A stretch of DNA of 64,000 nucleotides. Origin: Lutibacter litoralis. GTDB taxonomy: Bacteria; Bacteroidota; Bacteroidia; Flavobacteriales; Flavobacteriaceae. Positions 1-10,563 of this stretch are shown one piece after another. The position numbers and the translations under genes were made by a program. Numbering within the stretch: position 1 is the stretch's first letter; each line of letters opens with the position of its first letter. The notes under the pieces are model-generated. The model did not search any database. It saw only the letters and a program-made list of their open reading frames with translations, and had not been told where the DNA came from. Where the stretch lies: contig NZ_BMNS01000001.1 in assembly GCF_014646675.1 (NCBI RefSeq), forward strand, positions 552,212 to 616,211. Direction: 5' to 3'.

Positions 1-2
1 AT

Positions 3-575
3 TTACAAGCTCATTATTTAAATTTAGCGAAGAGAATTATTTCAAAAGATTTTTTAAAAATTAATATTGAAGATTATTTCGGCAAAGAACAAGTTGCAAT
101 AATTGGTAATTTTCCTTATAATATTTCAACACAAATTGTATTTAAAACATTAGAAAACCGCCATCAAATACCTGAATTTTCAGGAATGTTTCAAAAAGAA
201 GTTGCTAAAAGAATTGCTGAAACTGAAGGAAGCAAAGTCTATGGAATACTTTCTGTTTTAACTCAGGCTTTTTACAATGTGGAATATTTATTTACGGTAC
301 CTCCAACGGTTTTTGATCCACCTCCAAAAGTAGATTCTGGAGTAATTAGATTAACTCGAAAAGAAAATTATACCCTTCCTGTTGACGAAAAATTGTTTTT
401 TAAAGTAGTAAAAACAGCTTTCCAACAACGTAGAAAAACACTTCGTAATAGTTTAAAAACATTTAATTTATCGGATAATTTAAGAGAAGATATTATCTTT
501 GGGCAACGTCCAGAACAATTATCGGTTCAAGAATTTATTAATCTTACTTCTAAAATAGAAAAAGATGCCAGTTGA
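3..575 (+). CDS. rsmA: 16S rRNA dimethyladenosine transferase RsmA (KsgA), 5' truncated by window edge
   Basis: RsmA dimethylates two adjacent adenines in the 3' hairpin of 16S rRNA during small-subunit maturation, using S-adenosylmethionine. The reading frame is open from the first bases of the window, so the start and the SAM-binding motif I lie upstream. The visible part carries the family's catalytic motif as NFPYNIS (bases about 108-128), then [17 protein letters not shown] and the C-terminal [12 protein letters not shown] segment, all characteristic of KsgA/Dim1 enzymes. About 190 residues are present out of a usual 260-270. The stop codon overlaps the mgtE start by 11 bases, suggesting cotranscription and coupled translation. 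Identity is secure; only the N terminus is missing. Confidence 0.95.
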   Translation, partial: LQAHYLNLAKRIISKDFLKINIEDYFGKEQVAIIGNFPYNISTQIVFKTLENRHQIPEFSGMFQKEVAKRIAETEGSKVYGILSVLTQAFYNVEYLFTVPPTVFDPPPKVDSGVIRLTRKENYTLPVDEKLFFKVVKTAFQQRRKTLRNSLKTFNLSDNLREDIIFGQRPEQLSVQEFINLTSKIEKDAS

Positions 576-1926
576 AATTACTAAACAGTTTATAGAAGAT
601 TTACAACAATTAATCGGTGAAAAAAACAACGATTCTTTATTGGTGTTATTGGAAGAGGTCCATTATGCAGATATAGCAGAAGTTATTGAAGAGTTATATA
701 CTGAAGAGGCTATCTACTTAATTCGGCTTTTAGAAAGTGATGTAACATCTGAAGTAATTGCAGAACTAGACGAGGATGTTAGAGAAAAAATACTGAGAGA
801 ACTTTCCAGTAAAGAAATTGCAGAAGAAATAGATGAATTAGATACTGATGATGCTGCAGATATTATTTCAGAACTTTCTGAAAATCAAAAAGAGGAGGTA
901 ATTTCTCATTTAGAAGACATTGAACACGCTAAAGAAATTGTAGAGCTTTTAAGGTACGATGAAGATACTGCCGGAGGTTTAATGGCAAAAGAATTAGTAA
1001 AAGTTAACGAAAATTGGAACGTACTTACTTGTGTAAAGGAAATGCGTTCACAAGCGGAAGAAGTAACACGCGTACATTCTATTTACGTTGTAGATGATAA
1101 TAATAAGCTAAAAGGAAGACTTTCTTTAAAAGACTTATTAACTACCTCAACTAAAACTGCAATCAAAGATGTTTTAATAAAAAATGTTGATGCTGTAAAT
1201 GTGAATGAAAAGGCTGAAGATGTTGCCAGAATAATGCAAAAATATGATTTGGAAGCCATTCCTGTAGTAGATGAAATTGGACATTTAGTTGGTAGAATTA
1301 CCATTGATGATATTGTTGATGTAATTAAAGAAGAAGCAGAAAAAGATTATCAAATGGCGGCAGGTTTAGTTGACGATGTTGAAGCTGATGATAGTATTTT
1401 TGAACTTACAAAAGCACGTTTACCTTGGTTGGTTTTAGGGTTATTTGGTGGTTTAGGGAGTGTTTTTATTATGGAAGGATATGAAAATATTATGTCCGAT
1501 CCCAGATATGGTAAATTGTTCTTTTTTACGCCGTTAATTGCTGCAATGGCAGGTAATGTTGGGGTGCAATCAAGCGCTATTGTTGTTCAAGGTTTAGCAA
1601 ATGATATAATTAAAGGAAGTTTGTTAAGCAGACTTTTTAAAGAAGTTAGTTTAAGCTTAATTAGTGGTACGGTTTTAGGATTGTTAGTGATGCTTTTTGG
1701 TGTAATTATGCCAAGTATGATGGATACTTTATTGAGTTTTACTGTTGCAATTTCTATGTTGTGTGTTATTATAGTAGCTGCATTAATAGGAACTTTTGTG
1801 CCAATAATATTGGATAAAAGAGGTATTGATCCAGCAATTGCTACAGGACCATTTATTACAACCAGTAATGATATTTTTGGAATTTTCTTATTCTTTTATA
1901 TAGCTAAATTAATTTTAGGATTTTAA
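565..1926 (+). CDS. mgtE: Magnesium transporter MgtE
   Basis: A Mg2+ channel/transporter of the inner membrane, gated by cytoplasmic magnesium. The 453-residue protein has the full MgtE layout: an acidic, helical N domain (about residues 10-130), two CBS domains (about 135-260, ending [20 protein letters not shown]), a connecting helix, and a C-terminal five-helix membrane domain beginning at ARLPWLVLG. The membrane part keeps the selectivity signature around GNVGVQSS (near residue 330) and the conserved [15 protein letters not shown] segment. It overlaps the end of rsmA by 11 bases, so no leader riboswitch such as an M-box can precede it here. Family assignment is firm; substrate preference (Mg2+ versus Co2+) is inferred from the family. 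Confidence 0.95.
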   Translation: MPVEITKQFIEDLQQLIGEKNNDSLLVLLEEVHYADIAEVIEELYTEEAIYLIRLLESDVTSEVIAELDEDVREKILRELSSKEIAEEIDELDTDDAADIISELSENQKEEVISHLEDIEHAKEIVELLRYDEDTAGGLMAKELVKVNENWNVLTCVKEMRSQAEEVTRVHSIYVVDDNNKLKGRLSLKDLLTTSTKTAIKDVLIKNVDAVNVNEKAEDVARIMQKYDLEAIPVVDEIGHLVGRITIDDIVDVIKEEAEKDYQMAAGLVDDVEADDSIFELTKARLPWLVLGLFGGLGSVFIMEGYENIMSDPRYGKLFFFTPLIAAMAGNVGVQSSAIVVQGLANDIIKGSLLSRLFKEVSLSLISGTVLGLLVMLFGVIMPSMMDTLLSFTVAISMLCVIIVAALIGTFVPIILDKRGIDPAIATGPFITTSNDIFGIFLFFYIAKLILGF

Positions 1927-1995
1927 GTATTTCAGTTTAGTTTGAAGCTGTTTTGGTTAAATTAATTTTGAATAAAATATTGTTAATTAGAGGGC

Positions 1996-2490
1996 ATGAA
2001 TAATAATTTAAATCAAATTAAAACAGTAATTTACGATAAATGTGGTTTTGAAATTTCCAACTTCAAACTTGAACCAGAAAGCACAGCATATGATGCCTGC
2101 CGATTTAAATTGAACAGACAACATATAATAAGTAGAAGTGCTAAAATTACACCTAAAAAAGTTGGACAATTTTTGACATTCTGGAAACGTAACGCGAACG
2201 GATTTATTGAACCTTTTGAAGAAGTAGATTTGTTTGATTTTTTTATTGTTAATGTGCGGACTGAAAATTGGTTTGGACAATTTGTTTTTCCGAAATCCAT
2301 TCTAATAAAAAAAGGAATAATTTCAACAGAAAAAAAAGAAGGAAAAAGAGCGTTTAGAGTCTATCCGAATTGGGATATTGTTAAAAATAAACAAGCTCAG
2401 CAAACTCAAAAATGGCAATTGGATTATTTCTATGAAGTTAATGTATCTTCAGACTTAGAAAAGGTAGTAAGATTATATAATAAAAAATAA
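1996..2490 (+). CDS. MepB-like family protein of unknown function
   Basis: A 164-residue soluble protein with no signal peptide or membrane segment. Its sequence (YDACRFKL, KITPKKVGQFLTFWKR, FDFFIVNV, FGQFVFPKSIL, KGIIS, GKRAFRVYP) matches my memory of the MepB family, first named from a gene beside the mepRA multidrug-efflux operon of Staphylococcus aureus; no biochemical role is established. It stands alone between mgtE (69 bp upstream) and a convergent methyltransferase gene. There is no regulator or efflux gene next to it here, so the staphylococcal context does not transfer. A compact basic and aromatic composition could suit nucleic-acid binding, but that is speculation. Confidence 0.75.
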   Translation: MNNNLNQIKTVIYDKCGFEISNFKLEPESTAYDACRFKLNRQHIISRSAKITPKKVGQFLTFWKRNANGFIEPFEEVDLFDFFIVNVRTENWFGQFVFPKSILIKKGIISTEKKEGKRAFRVYPNWDIVKNKQAQQTQKWQLDYFYEVNVSSDLEKVVRLYNKK

Positions 2491-2550
2491 CTCAATAAAA
2501 TAATAACAGAATTTTTTTATACAAAATGCCTAATTCCAAGTTATCTGTTA

Positions 2551-3081
2551 CTAGAATTTAAACTTCTTAAACAAATCCCAAAGTACAACACCGCAACTCA
2601 CTGAAATATTTAAAGAATGTTTGGTTCCAAATTGGGGAATTTCAATACAGAAATCGCTTGTTGAAACAACTTTTTGTTGCACACCCTTTACTTCATTTCC
2701 CATAACAACAGCATATTTTTGGTTGGGTTCTATTGTAAAATCTTGTAACATGGTGCTGTTTTCAGCTTGTTCAATTGCAAGAATTTTAACCTTTTCAACT
2801 TTCAGCTTTTCAATTAAAGTTAAAGTATCTTCAGCATATTCCCAAGCAACAGATTCTGTTGCACCCAATGCTGTTTTATGAATTTCTTTATGGGGAGGTT
2901 GCGCAGTAATACCGCACAAATATATTTTTTCAATCAAAAAAGCATCACTTGTTCTAAAAACTGAACCAATATTGTTTAAACTTCTAATATTATCTAAAAT
3001 TACAATCAGAGGAATTTTATCAGTTTTTTTGAAGTCTTCAACATTTAACCTTCCAAGTTCACTATTTTTTAATTTTCTCAT
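2551..3081 (-). CDS. SpoU/TrmH family RNA 2'-O-methyltransferase
   Basis: A 176-residue SPOUT-fold RNA methyltransferase that transfers a methyl group from S-adenosylmethionine to a ribose 2'-OH in tRNA or rRNA. The three SpoU motifs are visible in order: motif 1 LNNIGSVFRTSDA (catalytic Asn/Arg), motif 2 VVMGNEVKGV, and motif 3 IPQFGTKHSLNISVSCGVVLWD, which forms the trefoil knot. It lacks the N-terminal substrate-recognition extension of the rRNA enzymes RlmB and TsnR, so a tRNA substrate is more likely, but the exact nucleotide cannot be told from sequence. It is divergent from mutS and a second, unrelated SpoU protein lies just after mutS. Confidence 0.88.
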   Translation of the reverse strand: MRKLKNSELGRLNVEDFKKTDKIPLIVILDNIRSLNNIGSVFRTSDAFLIEKIYLCGITAQPPHKEIHKTALGATESVAWEYAEDTLTLIEKLKVEKVKILAIEQAENSTMLQDFTIEPNQKYAVVMGNEVKGVQQKVVSTSDFCIEIPQFGTKHSLNISVSCGVVLWDLFKKFKF

Positions 3082-3114
3082 TAGTATTGTTTAATCGTTT
3101 TTTTATGTTGAATT

Positions 3115-3152
3115 AAAATTCGTAATTCATAATTTGAAATTCGTAATTTTAA
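3115..3152. repeat. Short AT-rich direct repeat (ATTCGTAATT twice) upstream of mutS
   Basis: The decamer ATTCGTAATT occurs at 3118-3127 and again at 3139-3148, separated by 11 bases. It lies between the divergent methyltransferase and mutS genes. It may be simple low-complexity sequence rather than a regulatory site. Confidence 0.35.
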
Positions 3153-3162
3153 ATATAAAATG

Positions 3163-3170
3163 TAACTTCG
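3163..3170 (+). promoter_or_regulatory. Possible mutS promoter -7 element (TAACTTCG)
   Basis: TAACTTCG differs by one base from the Bacteroidetes -7 consensus TAnnTTTG and lies 26 bases before the mutS TTG start. No convincing -33 TTG is seen at the standard distance. Confidence 0.35.
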
Positions 3171-3196
3171 CAAAACTAACTTAATTTCCTAAAAAA

Positions 3197-5812
3197 TTGG
3201 CAGCAAAACCAAAGAAAGTCACGCCATTAATGAAACAATACAATGCAATTAAGGTAAAATATCCTGATGCAATGTTATTGTTTAGAGTGGGAGATTTTTA
3301 TGAAACTTTTGGTGAAGATGCCAAAAAAGCGGCCCACGTTTTAGGAATTATTTTAACCAAACGCGGCGCAGGAAGTGAAACAGAAACTGCATTGGCTGGT
3401 TTTCCGCATCATTCGTTGAATACCTATTTGCCAAAATTAGTAAAAGCGGGAATGCGTGTTGCTATTTGTGATCAGTTAGAAGATCCAAAAATGACAAAAA
3501 CCATTGTAAAACGTGGTGTTACAGAACTGGTAACTCCAGGTGTTGCGTTAAATGACGAAGTTTTACAATCAAAAACCAACAATTTTTTAGCAGCAATTCA
3601 CTTTGGTAAAAAATTCTTAGGAATTTCTTTTTTAGATGTTTCAACAGGTGAGTTTTTAACAGCGCAGGGAAATAGTGAATACATAGATAAACTGCTTCAA
3701 AATTTCAATCCGAGTGAGGTATTAGTTCAAAAACAACATAAAACCAAGTTTTTAGAGTTGTTTGGCGACCGTTTTTATACTTTTTATTTAGAAGATTGGA
3801 TTTTTCAATCAGCATATGCATTGGAAACTTTAACCAATCATTTTAAAGTAAAGACCCTTAAAGGTTTTGGTGTTGATGATTTAAATGAAGGAATTATTTC
3901 ATCAGGTGCAGTTTTGTATTATTTATCTGAAACACAGCACAATAAGTTAGGTCATATTGCTGTAATTAACAGAATTTCTGAAGATAATTATGTGTGGATG
4001 GATCGGTTTACCATTCGTAATTTAGAATTATACAATTCAACTTCGGTAAATGCAGTTACCTTGTTAGATGTTATTGATAAAACAATTTCTCCAATGGGAG
4101 GAAGGTTATTAAAACGGTGGTTGGCATTGCCTTTAAAAGATATCAATCGTATAAAAAGACGTCATGATATTGTAAAATATTTTATAGATAATGAAGAGTT
4201 TCTGGAACTTTCAACATATCAAATTAAGCAAATTAGCGATATTGAACGTTTGGTTTCAAAAGTTGCAACTGGTAAAGTAAATCCCCGTGAAGTTGTATTG
4301 TTAAAAAACTCATTAAATGCGATTATTCCAGTAAAGGAAGCGGCTGAAAAAAGCGATAATGAATCTTTAAAAATTATTGGAGAGCAATTGCAAAACTGTA
4401 ATACACTTCGTGAAAAAATAACTAAAACTTTAAATGAAGATGCTCCGGTAAATATTAATAAAGGAAATGCTATTGCTAAAGGAATTTCAGCGGAGTTAGA
4501 CGAATTGCGCAATATTTCAACGTCAGGGAAAGATTATTTAGATGCAATGTTAGCACGTGAAATTGAGCAAACCGGAATTACTTCATTAAAAATAGCATTC
4601 AACAATGTTTTTGGTTATTATATTGAAGTTAGAAATTCTCATAAAGATAAGGTTCCGGAAGATTGGATTCGTAAACAAACCTTGGTAAATGCTGAACGTT
4701 ATATTACCGAAGAATTAAAACAATACGAAACTAAAATTTTAGGTGCGGAAGAAAAAATAGGAATATTAGAACATCAACTTTTTAATAAATTAATCAGTTC
4801 TTTACTTGATTATATTCAACCAATACAGTTAAACGCGCAGTTAATAGCGCAAATAGATTGTTTGCTGTCCTTTGCAGAACTTGCCAAGTACAATAATTAT
4901 GTGCGTCCACAAATTGATGAAAGCACCGATTTAGAAATAAAAAATGGACGTCATCCTGTTATTGAAAAACAATTGCCTATTGGCGAAGAATACATTGCAA
5001 ATGATGTTGTGTTAAATAGAAAATTACAGCAAATAATTATGATTACTGGTCCTAATATGAGTGGTAAATCTGCAATTTTAAGGCAAACAGCTTTAATAGT
5101 TTTATTAGCCCAAATGGGAAGTTATGTACCAGCTCAAAACGCCCGAATTGGTGTAGTAGATAAAATATTTACACGTGTTGGAGCTAGTGATAACATTTCT
5201 ATGGGCGAATCTACGTTTATGGTAGAAATGAATGAAACTGCAAGTATTTTGAACAATATTTCGGAACGTAGTTTGGTTTTACTTGATGAAATTGGACGTG
5301 GAACTAGTACGTATGATGGAATTTCAATAGCTTGGGCAATCGCTGAATATTTACACGAACATCCTTCAAAGGCAAAAACGTTATTTGCTACACATTATCA
5401 CGAATTAAATGATATGACCAATACGTTTGAGCGTGTTAAGAACTTTAATGTTTCTGTAAAAGAATTAAAAGATAAAGTTATTTTTCTTCGAAAATTAATA
5501 CCTGGTGGAAGTGAACATAGTTTTGGTATTTATGTTGCTAAATTAGCAGGGATGCCATCTTCGGTAATTCACAGAGCAAGTAAAATGTTGAAGCAACTAG
5601 AAAAGAATCATACAAATGCTGAGGTGAAAGAAACGTTGAAAAACACTGCTGAGAATGATATGCAATTAAGTTTTTTTAATCTAGATGATCCACTTTTAGA
5701 AGATATTAAAGAAGAAATTTTATCAACAAATATTGATACGCTTACACCTATTGAAGCATTAATGAAGTTAAATGAAATTAAACGAATGTTGACCAAGAAA
5801 AATGGTAAATAA
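3197..5812 (+). CDS. mutS: DNA mismatch repair protein MutS
   Basis: MutS recognises base mismatches and small loops and recruits MutL. The 871-residue protein starts with TTG, the only start that gives the conserved N terminus (TPLMKQY, then the mismatch-reading GDFYETF motif near residue 33). Domains follow the usual order: MutS I, connector, lever and clamp, then the ABC ATPase with Walker [10 protein letters not shown] (about residues 615-623), Walker [17 protein letters not shown] (about 692) and FATHYHEL. Walker A has Ser-Gly where many MutS proteins have Gly-Gly. The C-terminal dimerisation helices are present. The last 11 bases overlap the next methyltransferase gene. Confidence 0.97.
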   Translation: MAAKPKKVTPLMKQYNAIKVKYPDAMLLFRVGDFYETFGEDAKKAAHVLGIILTKRGAGSETETALAGFPHHSLNTYLPKLVKAGMRVAICDQLEDPKMTKTIVKRGVTELVTPGVALNDEVLQSKTNNFLAAIHFGKKFLGISFLDVSTGEFLTAQGNSEYIDKLLQNFNPSEVLVQKQHKTKFLELFGDRFYTFYLEDWIFQSAYALETLTNHFKVKTLKGFGVDDLNEGIISSGAVLYYLSETQHNKLGHIAVINRISEDNYVWMDRFTIRNLELYNSTSVNAVTLLDVIDKTISPMGGRLLKRWLALPLKDINRIKRRHDIVKYFIDNEEFLELSTYQIKQISDIERLVSKVATGKVNPREVVLLKNSLNAIIPVKEAAEKSDNESLKIIGEQLQNCNTLREKITKTLNEDAPVNINKGNAIAKGISAELDELRNISTSGKDYLDAMLAREIEQTGITSLKIAFNNVFGYYIEVRNSHKDKVPEDWIRKQTLVNAERYITEELKQYETKILGAEEKIGILEHQLFNKLISSLLDYIQPIQLNAQLIAQIDCLLSFAELAKYNNYVRPQIDESTDLEIKNGRHPVIEKQLPIGEEYIANDVVLNRKLQQIIMITGPNMSGKSAILRQTALIVLLAQMGSYVPAQNARIGVVDKIFTRVGASDNISMGESTFMVEMNETASILNNISERSLVLLDEIGRGTSTYDGISIAWAIAEYLHEHPSKAKTLFATHYHELNDMTNTFERVKNFNVSVKELKDKVIFLRKLIPGGSEHSFGIYVAKLAGMPSSVIHRASKMLKQLEKNHTNAEVKETLKNTAENDMQLSFFNLDDPLLEDIKEEILSTNIDTLTPIEALMKLNEIKRMLTKKNGK

Positions 5813-6254
5813 TTTAGAGCAAGGTTTTTTTGGAATTGGGATTCAAAATGGTAAAACACCTGAAAATTTAGGTGTTTTATGGCGTTCTGCTCAAAATATG
5901 GGCGCTAGTTTTATTTTTACAATAGGCAACAGATATGCAAAACAAGCTTGTGATACACATAAAGCAACAGGAGCTATGCCTTATTTTCACTATGAAACTT
6001 TTGAAGAATTTTATAATAATTTACCAAAAGGTGCGCAATTAGTTGGTGTGGAATTAGACGAAAAGGCAGCAGCTCTTGAAACTTTTATACACCCAAGGCG
6101 TTGTGTTTATTTATTAGGAGCTGAAGATCACGGCTTGTCTAAAGCAGCCATTGAAAAATCACACTTTCTCGTGAAATTTAAATCAATTTTAAGTTTAAAT
6201 GTTTCGGTCGCTGGGAGTATAGTAATGTATGATAGGCAATCTAAAATTTCTTAA
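5802..6254 (+). CDS. SpoU/TrmH family RNA methyltransferase
   Basis: A 150-residue protein of the SPOUT superfamily, overlapping mutS by 11 bases and probably translated from the same message. The motifs are [15 protein letters not shown] (motif 1), [12 protein letters not shown] (motif 2) and [14 protein letters not shown] (motif 3, the knot). At 150 residues it is close in size to TrmL-type tRNA methyltransferases, which have little beyond the catalytic core, but the sequence is not clearly TrmL and the substrate is undetermined. It is distinct from the SpoU protein on the other side of mutS. There is no obvious functional link with mismatch repair beyond the shared operon. Confidence 0.82.
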   Translation: MVNNLEQGFFGIGIQNGKTPENLGVLWRSAQNMGASFIFTIGNRYAKQACDTHKATGAMPYFHYETFEEFYNNLPKGAQLVGVELDEKAAALETFIHPRRCVYLLGAEDHGLSKAAIEKSHFLVKFKSILSLNVSVAGSIVMYDRQSKIS

Positions 6255-6288
6255 GATATTCTTGGTATAAATTGTAACGTTTTTATAT

Positions 6289-6296
6289 TATCTTTG
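6289..6296 (+). promoter_or_regulatory. Promoter -7 element (TATCTTTG) of tatA
   Basis: A perfect TAnnTTTG element. A TTG that would extend the tatA frame upstream (6294-6296) is the last three bases of this box, so the true start must be the ATG at 6315. Candidate -33 TTG triplets lie at 6262 and 6272, neither at the preferred spacing. Confidence 0.6.
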
Positions 6297-6314
6297 TATT
6301 CTAAACATTTTAAA

Positions 6315-6632
6315 ATGTATCTATTTATTAGCGGACCTGAAATATTTGTAATATTAGTTATTGTAGTAATGGTATTTGGTGCAGACAAGTTACCTGAGAT
6401 TGCGCGTGGTCTAGGTAAAGGAATGCGTCAGGTTAAAGATGCAACTAACGATATAAAGCGTGAAATAAAAAATAGTGCAGAAAAAAATGACATTGACATT
6501 GATATTGCTTCAAATATTAAGAACGAAATTAATAAGGTAACCGATAATATTGAAGATTATAGCCAACCAGTTAAAAAAATAAAAGACACTATTGTTGATG
6601 ATATTACAGGCCCTATTAAAAGAAACAAGTAA
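6315..6632 (+). CDS. tatA: Sec-independent protein translocase subunit TatA/TatE
   Basis: TatA oligomerises to form the passage of the twin-arginine system, which exports folded proteins across the inner membrane. The protein has one N-terminal membrane helix (about residues 4-21), the hinge FGADKLPEIARGLGKGMRQ, and an amphipathic helix followed by a charged, flexible tail (KKIKDTIVDDITGPIKR). I place the start at ATG 6315 (105 residues), since a TTG seven codons upstream lies inside the promoter -7 box. TatC is not in this window, so tat genes are scattered, as is usual in Bacteroidetes. A PAP2 phosphatase gene begins two bases after its stop. Confidence 0.9.
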   Translation: MYLFISGPEIFVILVIVVMVFGADKLPEIARGLGKGMRQVKDATNDIKREIKNSAEKNDIDIDIASNIKNEINKVTDNIEDYSQPVKKIKDTIVDDITGPIKRNK

Positions 6633-6634
6633 TT

Positions 6635-7195
6635 TTGGAATTACTGAATTCACTTATTGAATACGATAAACAATTACTTCTTTACTTGCATTCAAAAGGT
6701 TCTTTAACTTGGGATACTTTTTGGATTTTTATTACCAACCCAGTGCATTGGGTTTGGCTGTTTTTTGTAATTTATTTTTTTGGATTTAAAATTTTTGGGT
6801 TTAAAAAAACTACAGTAATTTCATTATTTATTGCCATTAGCGGTATTTCAGCTTTAATGTTTGTAAACTTGATTAAAAATAGCGTTCAAAGGTTACGACC
6901 AATTAACGATATCACAATAAACGAATCTTTAAGAGTTTTAATTGAGCAAAACGATTTTAGTTTTGTGTCTGGACATTCAACTGTTTCTTTTACTATTTCT
7001 TTTATTTCTTTTTGGATTTTAAAGAAGCATTATAGGCACGCTTATATCTTATTTTTATTTCCAATTTTGTTTGCTTACAGTAGAATATATTTAGCAGTAC
7101 ATTACCCTATTGATATTATTGTAGGAATGGTATTAGGTTTTTTAATTGCGCTACTATTTTATAAAATAACATACTTTTTTGTGTTGAAAGACTAG
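6635..7195 (+). CDS. PAP2-family membrane phosphatase
   Basis: A 186-residue integral membrane lipid phosphatase with about five to six membrane helices. The three PAP2 signature motifs are present: KNSVQRLRP (motif KxxxxxxRP), SGHS (catalytic His base) and SRIYLAVHYPIDI (SRxxxxxHxxxD). Such enzymes remove phosphate from undecaprenyl pyrophosphate (BacA-unrelated UppP function), phosphatidylglycerol phosphate or lipid A; the substrate cannot be assigned. The start is TTG, two bases after tatA, and no better start exists, so the two genes are probably cotranscribed. It ends two bases before the convergent O-methyltransferase gene with no visible hairpin terminator. Confidence 0.88.
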   Translation: MELLNSLIEYDKQLLLYLHSKGSLTWDTFWIFITNPVHWVWLFFVIYFFGFKIFGFKKTTVISLFIAISGISALMFVNLIKNSVQRLRPINDITINESLRVLIEQNDFSFVSGHSTVSFTISFISFWILKKHYRHAYILFLFPILFAYSRIYLAVHYPIDIIVGMVLGFLIALLFYKITYFFVLKD

Positions 7196-7197
7196 TC

Positions 7198-7839
7198 TTA
7201 TTTAACTCTGGTTATAGTTAAACCATCTCTAATAGGAAGTAAAACTGTTTCAACTCGCGTATCCGTATTTAACATTTTATTATATTCGATAAGTGTTTTT
7301 GTATCAATATCATTTGGTTTAAGTTCTTCAATTATTTTACCACTCCACAAAACGTTGTCAGATAAAATAACACCACCTGGATTCATGTTTTCAATTATTA
7401 AATTAAAGTAATTAATATAATTAGATTTATCGGCATCTATAAAAACCAAATCAAATTTTTGATTTAAGGTTGGAATAATTTCCAATGCATTTCCTATTTG
7501 TTGTTGAATTTGATTTTTGTATGCAGATTTATTGAAATATTTTTTTGCGAAATTTTCTAATTCTTCATTTTTGTCTATAGTAATTAGTCGCCCTTCTTTT
7601 TGCATTCCTTCAGCCAAACACAAGGCAGAGTAACCAGTATAAGTGCCAATTTCTAAAATAATTTTTGGATGTATTAATTTTGAAATTATTGATAATAATC
7701 TACCCTGATATGAACCGCTTAACATACGTGGGTTTAATACTTTTTGCCAAGTTTCTTTGTTTAATTGTTGTAATAATTCAGGTTCTTTTTGTGAATGATC
7801 CACAACATAGTTGTCTATTCTTTCTGGTAAAAAACTCAT
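7198..7839 (-). CDS. Class I SAM-dependent O-methyltransferase (caffeoyl-CoA/catechol type)
   Basis: A 213-residue soluble enzyme of the cation-dependent O-methyltransferase family 3 (Pfam Methyltransf_3). Visible are the SAM motif I ILEIGTYTGYSALCLAEGM, acidic motif IDKNE, the metal-binding region DLVFIDADKSNYINYF, and DNVLWSG. Family members methylate catechol-like phenols using Mg2+ or Ca2+; natural bacterial substrates are mostly unknown. A conserved upstream segment (MLSGSYQGRLLSIISKLI) is typical of the Bacteroidetes branch. The gene is alone, convergent with the PAP2 gene. About 270 bases upstream (7840-8107) hold no gene or obvious structure. Confidence 0.88.
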   Translation of the reverse strand: MSFLPERIDNYVVDHSQKEPELLQQLNKETWQKVLNPRMLSGSYQGRLLSIISKLIHPKIILEIGTYTGYSALCLAEGMQKEGRLITIDKNEELENFAKKYFNKSAYKNQIQQQIGNALEIIPTLNQKFDLVFIDADKSNYINYFNLIIENMNPGGVILSDNVLWSGKIIEELKPNDIDTKTLIEYNKMLNTDTRVETVLLPIRDGLTITRVK

Positions 7840-8107
7840 TTTTTTTAATTTTAAAATTACAAAAAGAGATTATTTAATATGTTAATTTAAACAATTTAAT
7901 TTTGGGCTCTAATTTTGGTTGTTATTCAAATACTGTTAATTTAAAATTTTCTATGGTTTTAAAACTTAATATGTCAATTCACATTTCAGTGTTCTAAAAA
8001 ATAATTATGCCATAGCATTAAAGCAACAAATTTATTTGCGATTGAAATTTTTAGTGATGAGAATTTTTGTTTAATATGTTTTTTAAAGGCGTTTAATTTC
8101 CTGATAA

Positions 8108-10561
8108 TTAAATAGTTAAGTTTGCTGAGATTGAAAAAATTCTACCAGGCGCGCTTATTGAAGAGGCAAATTCTTTGTAATGTGTATTTAAGATGTTGTC
8201 AATATTTAGAAATAGGGTAAAGCTATTGCTTATTTTATAATTGGAATGTAAGCTAAAAGTATTCCATGCTGGGTTGCCATAAAAACTATCTGTAAGTGCG
8301 TTGTAAGGCGTTTGCTCTATGTTGTCTATACCTTCAATTAAATTGTAATCTTCCAGCCTTTTTTTAGCATTAAATCTCCAGTTTAAATTAGCCTGAAATC
8401 GATCTTTTTCGAACCCAATTTCTAAATTTCCAAATAAAGGAGGGATTGAGGATAAGGGTAATTTAGTATCGTAGGTTTTTCCTTTTGTATACGTTAGGGA
8501 GCCTTTTGTATTCCAAGTTTCATTAATATTTCCTTTAAAACTAAAGGTGCTTCCAGTTATATAGGCATTATCTTTGTTTACATTTGCCACAACTGTACCT
8601 TCTTCACCGTCGTATAAAATAGTAGGAGCGTTATTTATCTCAAAAAAATCTCTTGTAATATAGTTGTTTAAAAGGGTGTAATAAACATTTAAACCTACGT
8701 TGAATTTTTTATTGTTAAAATATTTTAAAATACCTGTTTCAAAATTATATGCGTACTCAGGTTTTAAATGAATGTTTGGTACGGTTACCTTCCCTGATTT
8801 TTCTCTTATTTTTCCAACATCATCAATATTTGGAGATCTAAATCCTGAGGAAATAACACTATTTAATTGCCAATTTTCTGAAGGTTTATATGCAAAACCT
8901 AAAGTAGCAGTAACAGCTGCGTTATTTAGTGAAATATTAAAATCGGGTAGCGTAATAAAAGTATCATCAATCCAAGTGGCTTTTAAATTGGTATTAACAA
9001 TTCTTGCTCCGGTGTTTAACGTTGTCTTTTTATTAATATCTTGTCTGTAATTTATGTAAGTAGCTATGCTTGTATAGCTACTTCCACCATCTGGATAGCG
9101 AGACTGCACAGTATAATTATCTGAAAACCCTACTACAGTATTATTATAAACATCTAGTATTTTTCCATATGCATTAGAATTTACTTTGTTGTAAGTAGTT
9201 TCAAAGCCATAAGATAAAATTCTATTATCTCCTTTTGTTAGAGGTACAAAAAAGTCCCCATTTAAACTAAGTACATCTACATTTTCGTTTCTATAAGAAC
9301 GGTTTAAACTATTGTATTTCCGTTGAATTCTAGATTCTTCTATATTTTGAAATGCGGCAGTTATTGTACCATTTTCAAGCCAAGATTTAGTTGGGTTTAT
9401 TTTTAATTGCGATGAAATTAGCAGACGTTTTTGAGGTCCATAATACCATTCTGCCCATTTTAATTTATTATTAGAATATTCGTTTAGAGCGTCAAACCTT
9501 TTAAGGTTTGAAGATTCAGAATATTGAATATTAAACATTAAATCACTAGTATTTGAAAGCGGAATTGCAATTTTTTGTAAAATATCTAATTGATTGTGAC
9601 TGGTATTTTTTTGAATTAAATTATCGCTATTTACAAGAGGTGTGTCACTATAATAACTATTGGTGTTGTTAGAGTATTCGTTAACTTTTCCCCAATTATC
9701 AAAGCCGTGATTTCTGTTATTACCCATTTTTAGGTCTCCGAAATCATTATATGAAACACTTGTAAAAGAAGCCCATTTTTTTCTGCGCAATTCAATATTT
9801 CCTTGTGATGTAAATTCATTATTTATACTGCTATATCTAGAATACAGTTGTGTGTTTACTTTATTTTTAGAACTTATTTTAGGTGTTTTAGTGTAATAAT
9901 GAATTACTCCACCCAGTGCGTCGGAACCATAAACTACAGATGAAGGTCCAAAAACAACTTCAGTTCTGTCTAAAATATTTGGAGATACAGAAATAGAATT
10001 GTGTAAATGTCCCATTCTATAAATAGCATTGTTCATTCTTACCCCGTCAATAACTAAAAGTACCCTATTAGCTTCCATACCACGTAAAACAGGACTTCCA
10101 CCTCCAAATTGAGATTTTTGCACACGTACTCCAGGTAAATTGGCTAATAAATCTGCTGAGGTTTGAGGAGCTATTTTCTTTATTTCTTCCTTTGAAGTTA
10201 TTGCTACTTGTTCCGCTATTCTACTTCTTTTTTCTGCACCTTTAGAAGCTGATAATACAATTTCATCTAACATTTCAGCTTTTCGGGTTAAATAAACTAC
10301 AAACTCAACAACTGCAAGTTCTCTTTTTAAAATTTCATATTCTATATAGGAAAGGTGATTAAAAAAAAGAATGTCAGAGTTTTTAAATGAAGATAAATCT
10401 GCAATTCCATTTTTATCAGTATGTACATAACTATTGTTACTATCATTATAGATTGTAACATTTTCTATAGGAAAATTTGAACCTCTTTCAAGAATTTTCA
10501 CTTGCTGCGCTGTTGCTTTTACTGATAATAAACTAATTAAAATAATAGTTATAACTCTCAT
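8108..10561 (-). CDS. TonB-dependent outer-membrane receptor
   Basis: An 817-residue TonB-dependent receptor that imports a ligand across the outer membrane using energy from TonB-ExbBD. A signal peptide (first 18-19 residues, ending ATAQQ) is followed by a carboxypeptidase-like regulatory beta-sandwich (about 20-90), the plug (about 115-240; TSADLLANLPGVRVQ, LRGMEANRVLLVIDGVRMN, GPSSVVYGSDALGGVIHYYT) and a 22-strand barrel ending in a terminal beta-strand with aromatic/hydrophobic alternation (FSISANLTI). The plug resembles heme/hemoglobin or siderophore receptors more than SusC, and there is no SusD partner. Two bases separate it from recO. Ligand cannot be assigned. Confidence 0.92.
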   Translation of the reverse strand: MRVITIILISLLSVKATAQQVKILERGSNFPIENVTIYNDSNNSYVHTDKNGIADLSSFKNSDILFFNHLSYIEYEILKRELAVVEFVVYLTRKAEMLDEIVLSASKGAEKRSRIAEQVAITSKEEIKKIAPQTSADLLANLPGVRVQKSQFGGGSPVLRGMEANRVLLVIDGVRMNNAIYRMGHLHNSISVSPNILDRTEVVFGPSSVVYGSDALGGVIHYYTKTPKISSKNKVNTQLYSRYSSINNEFTSQGNIELRRKKWASFTSVSYNDFGDLKMGNNRNHGFDNWGKVNEYSNNTNSYYSDTPLVNSDNLIQKNTSHNQLDILQKIAIPLSNTSDLMFNIQYSESSNLKRFDALNEYSNNKLKWAEWYYGPQKRLLISSQLKINPTKSWLENGTITAAFQNIEESRIQRKYNSLNRSYRNENVDVLSLNGDFFVPLTKGDNRILSYGFETTYNKVNSNAYGKILDVYNNTVVGFSDNYTVQSRYPDGGSSYTSIATYINYRQDINKKTTLNTGARIVNTNLKATWIDDTFITLPDFNISLNNAAVTATLGFAYKPSENWQLNSVISSGFRSPNIDDVGKIREKSGKVTVPNIHLKPEYAYNFETGILKYFNNKKFNVGLNVYYTLLNNYITRDFFEINNAPTILYDGEEGTVVANVNKDNAYITGSTFSFKGNINETWNTKGSLTYTKGKTYDTKLPLSSIPPLFGNLEIGFEKDRFQANLNWRFNAKKRLEDYNLIEGIDNIEQTPYNALTDSFYGNPAWNTFSLHSNYKISNSFTLFLNIDNILNTHYKEFASSISAPGRIFSISANLTI

Positions 10562-10563
10562 AA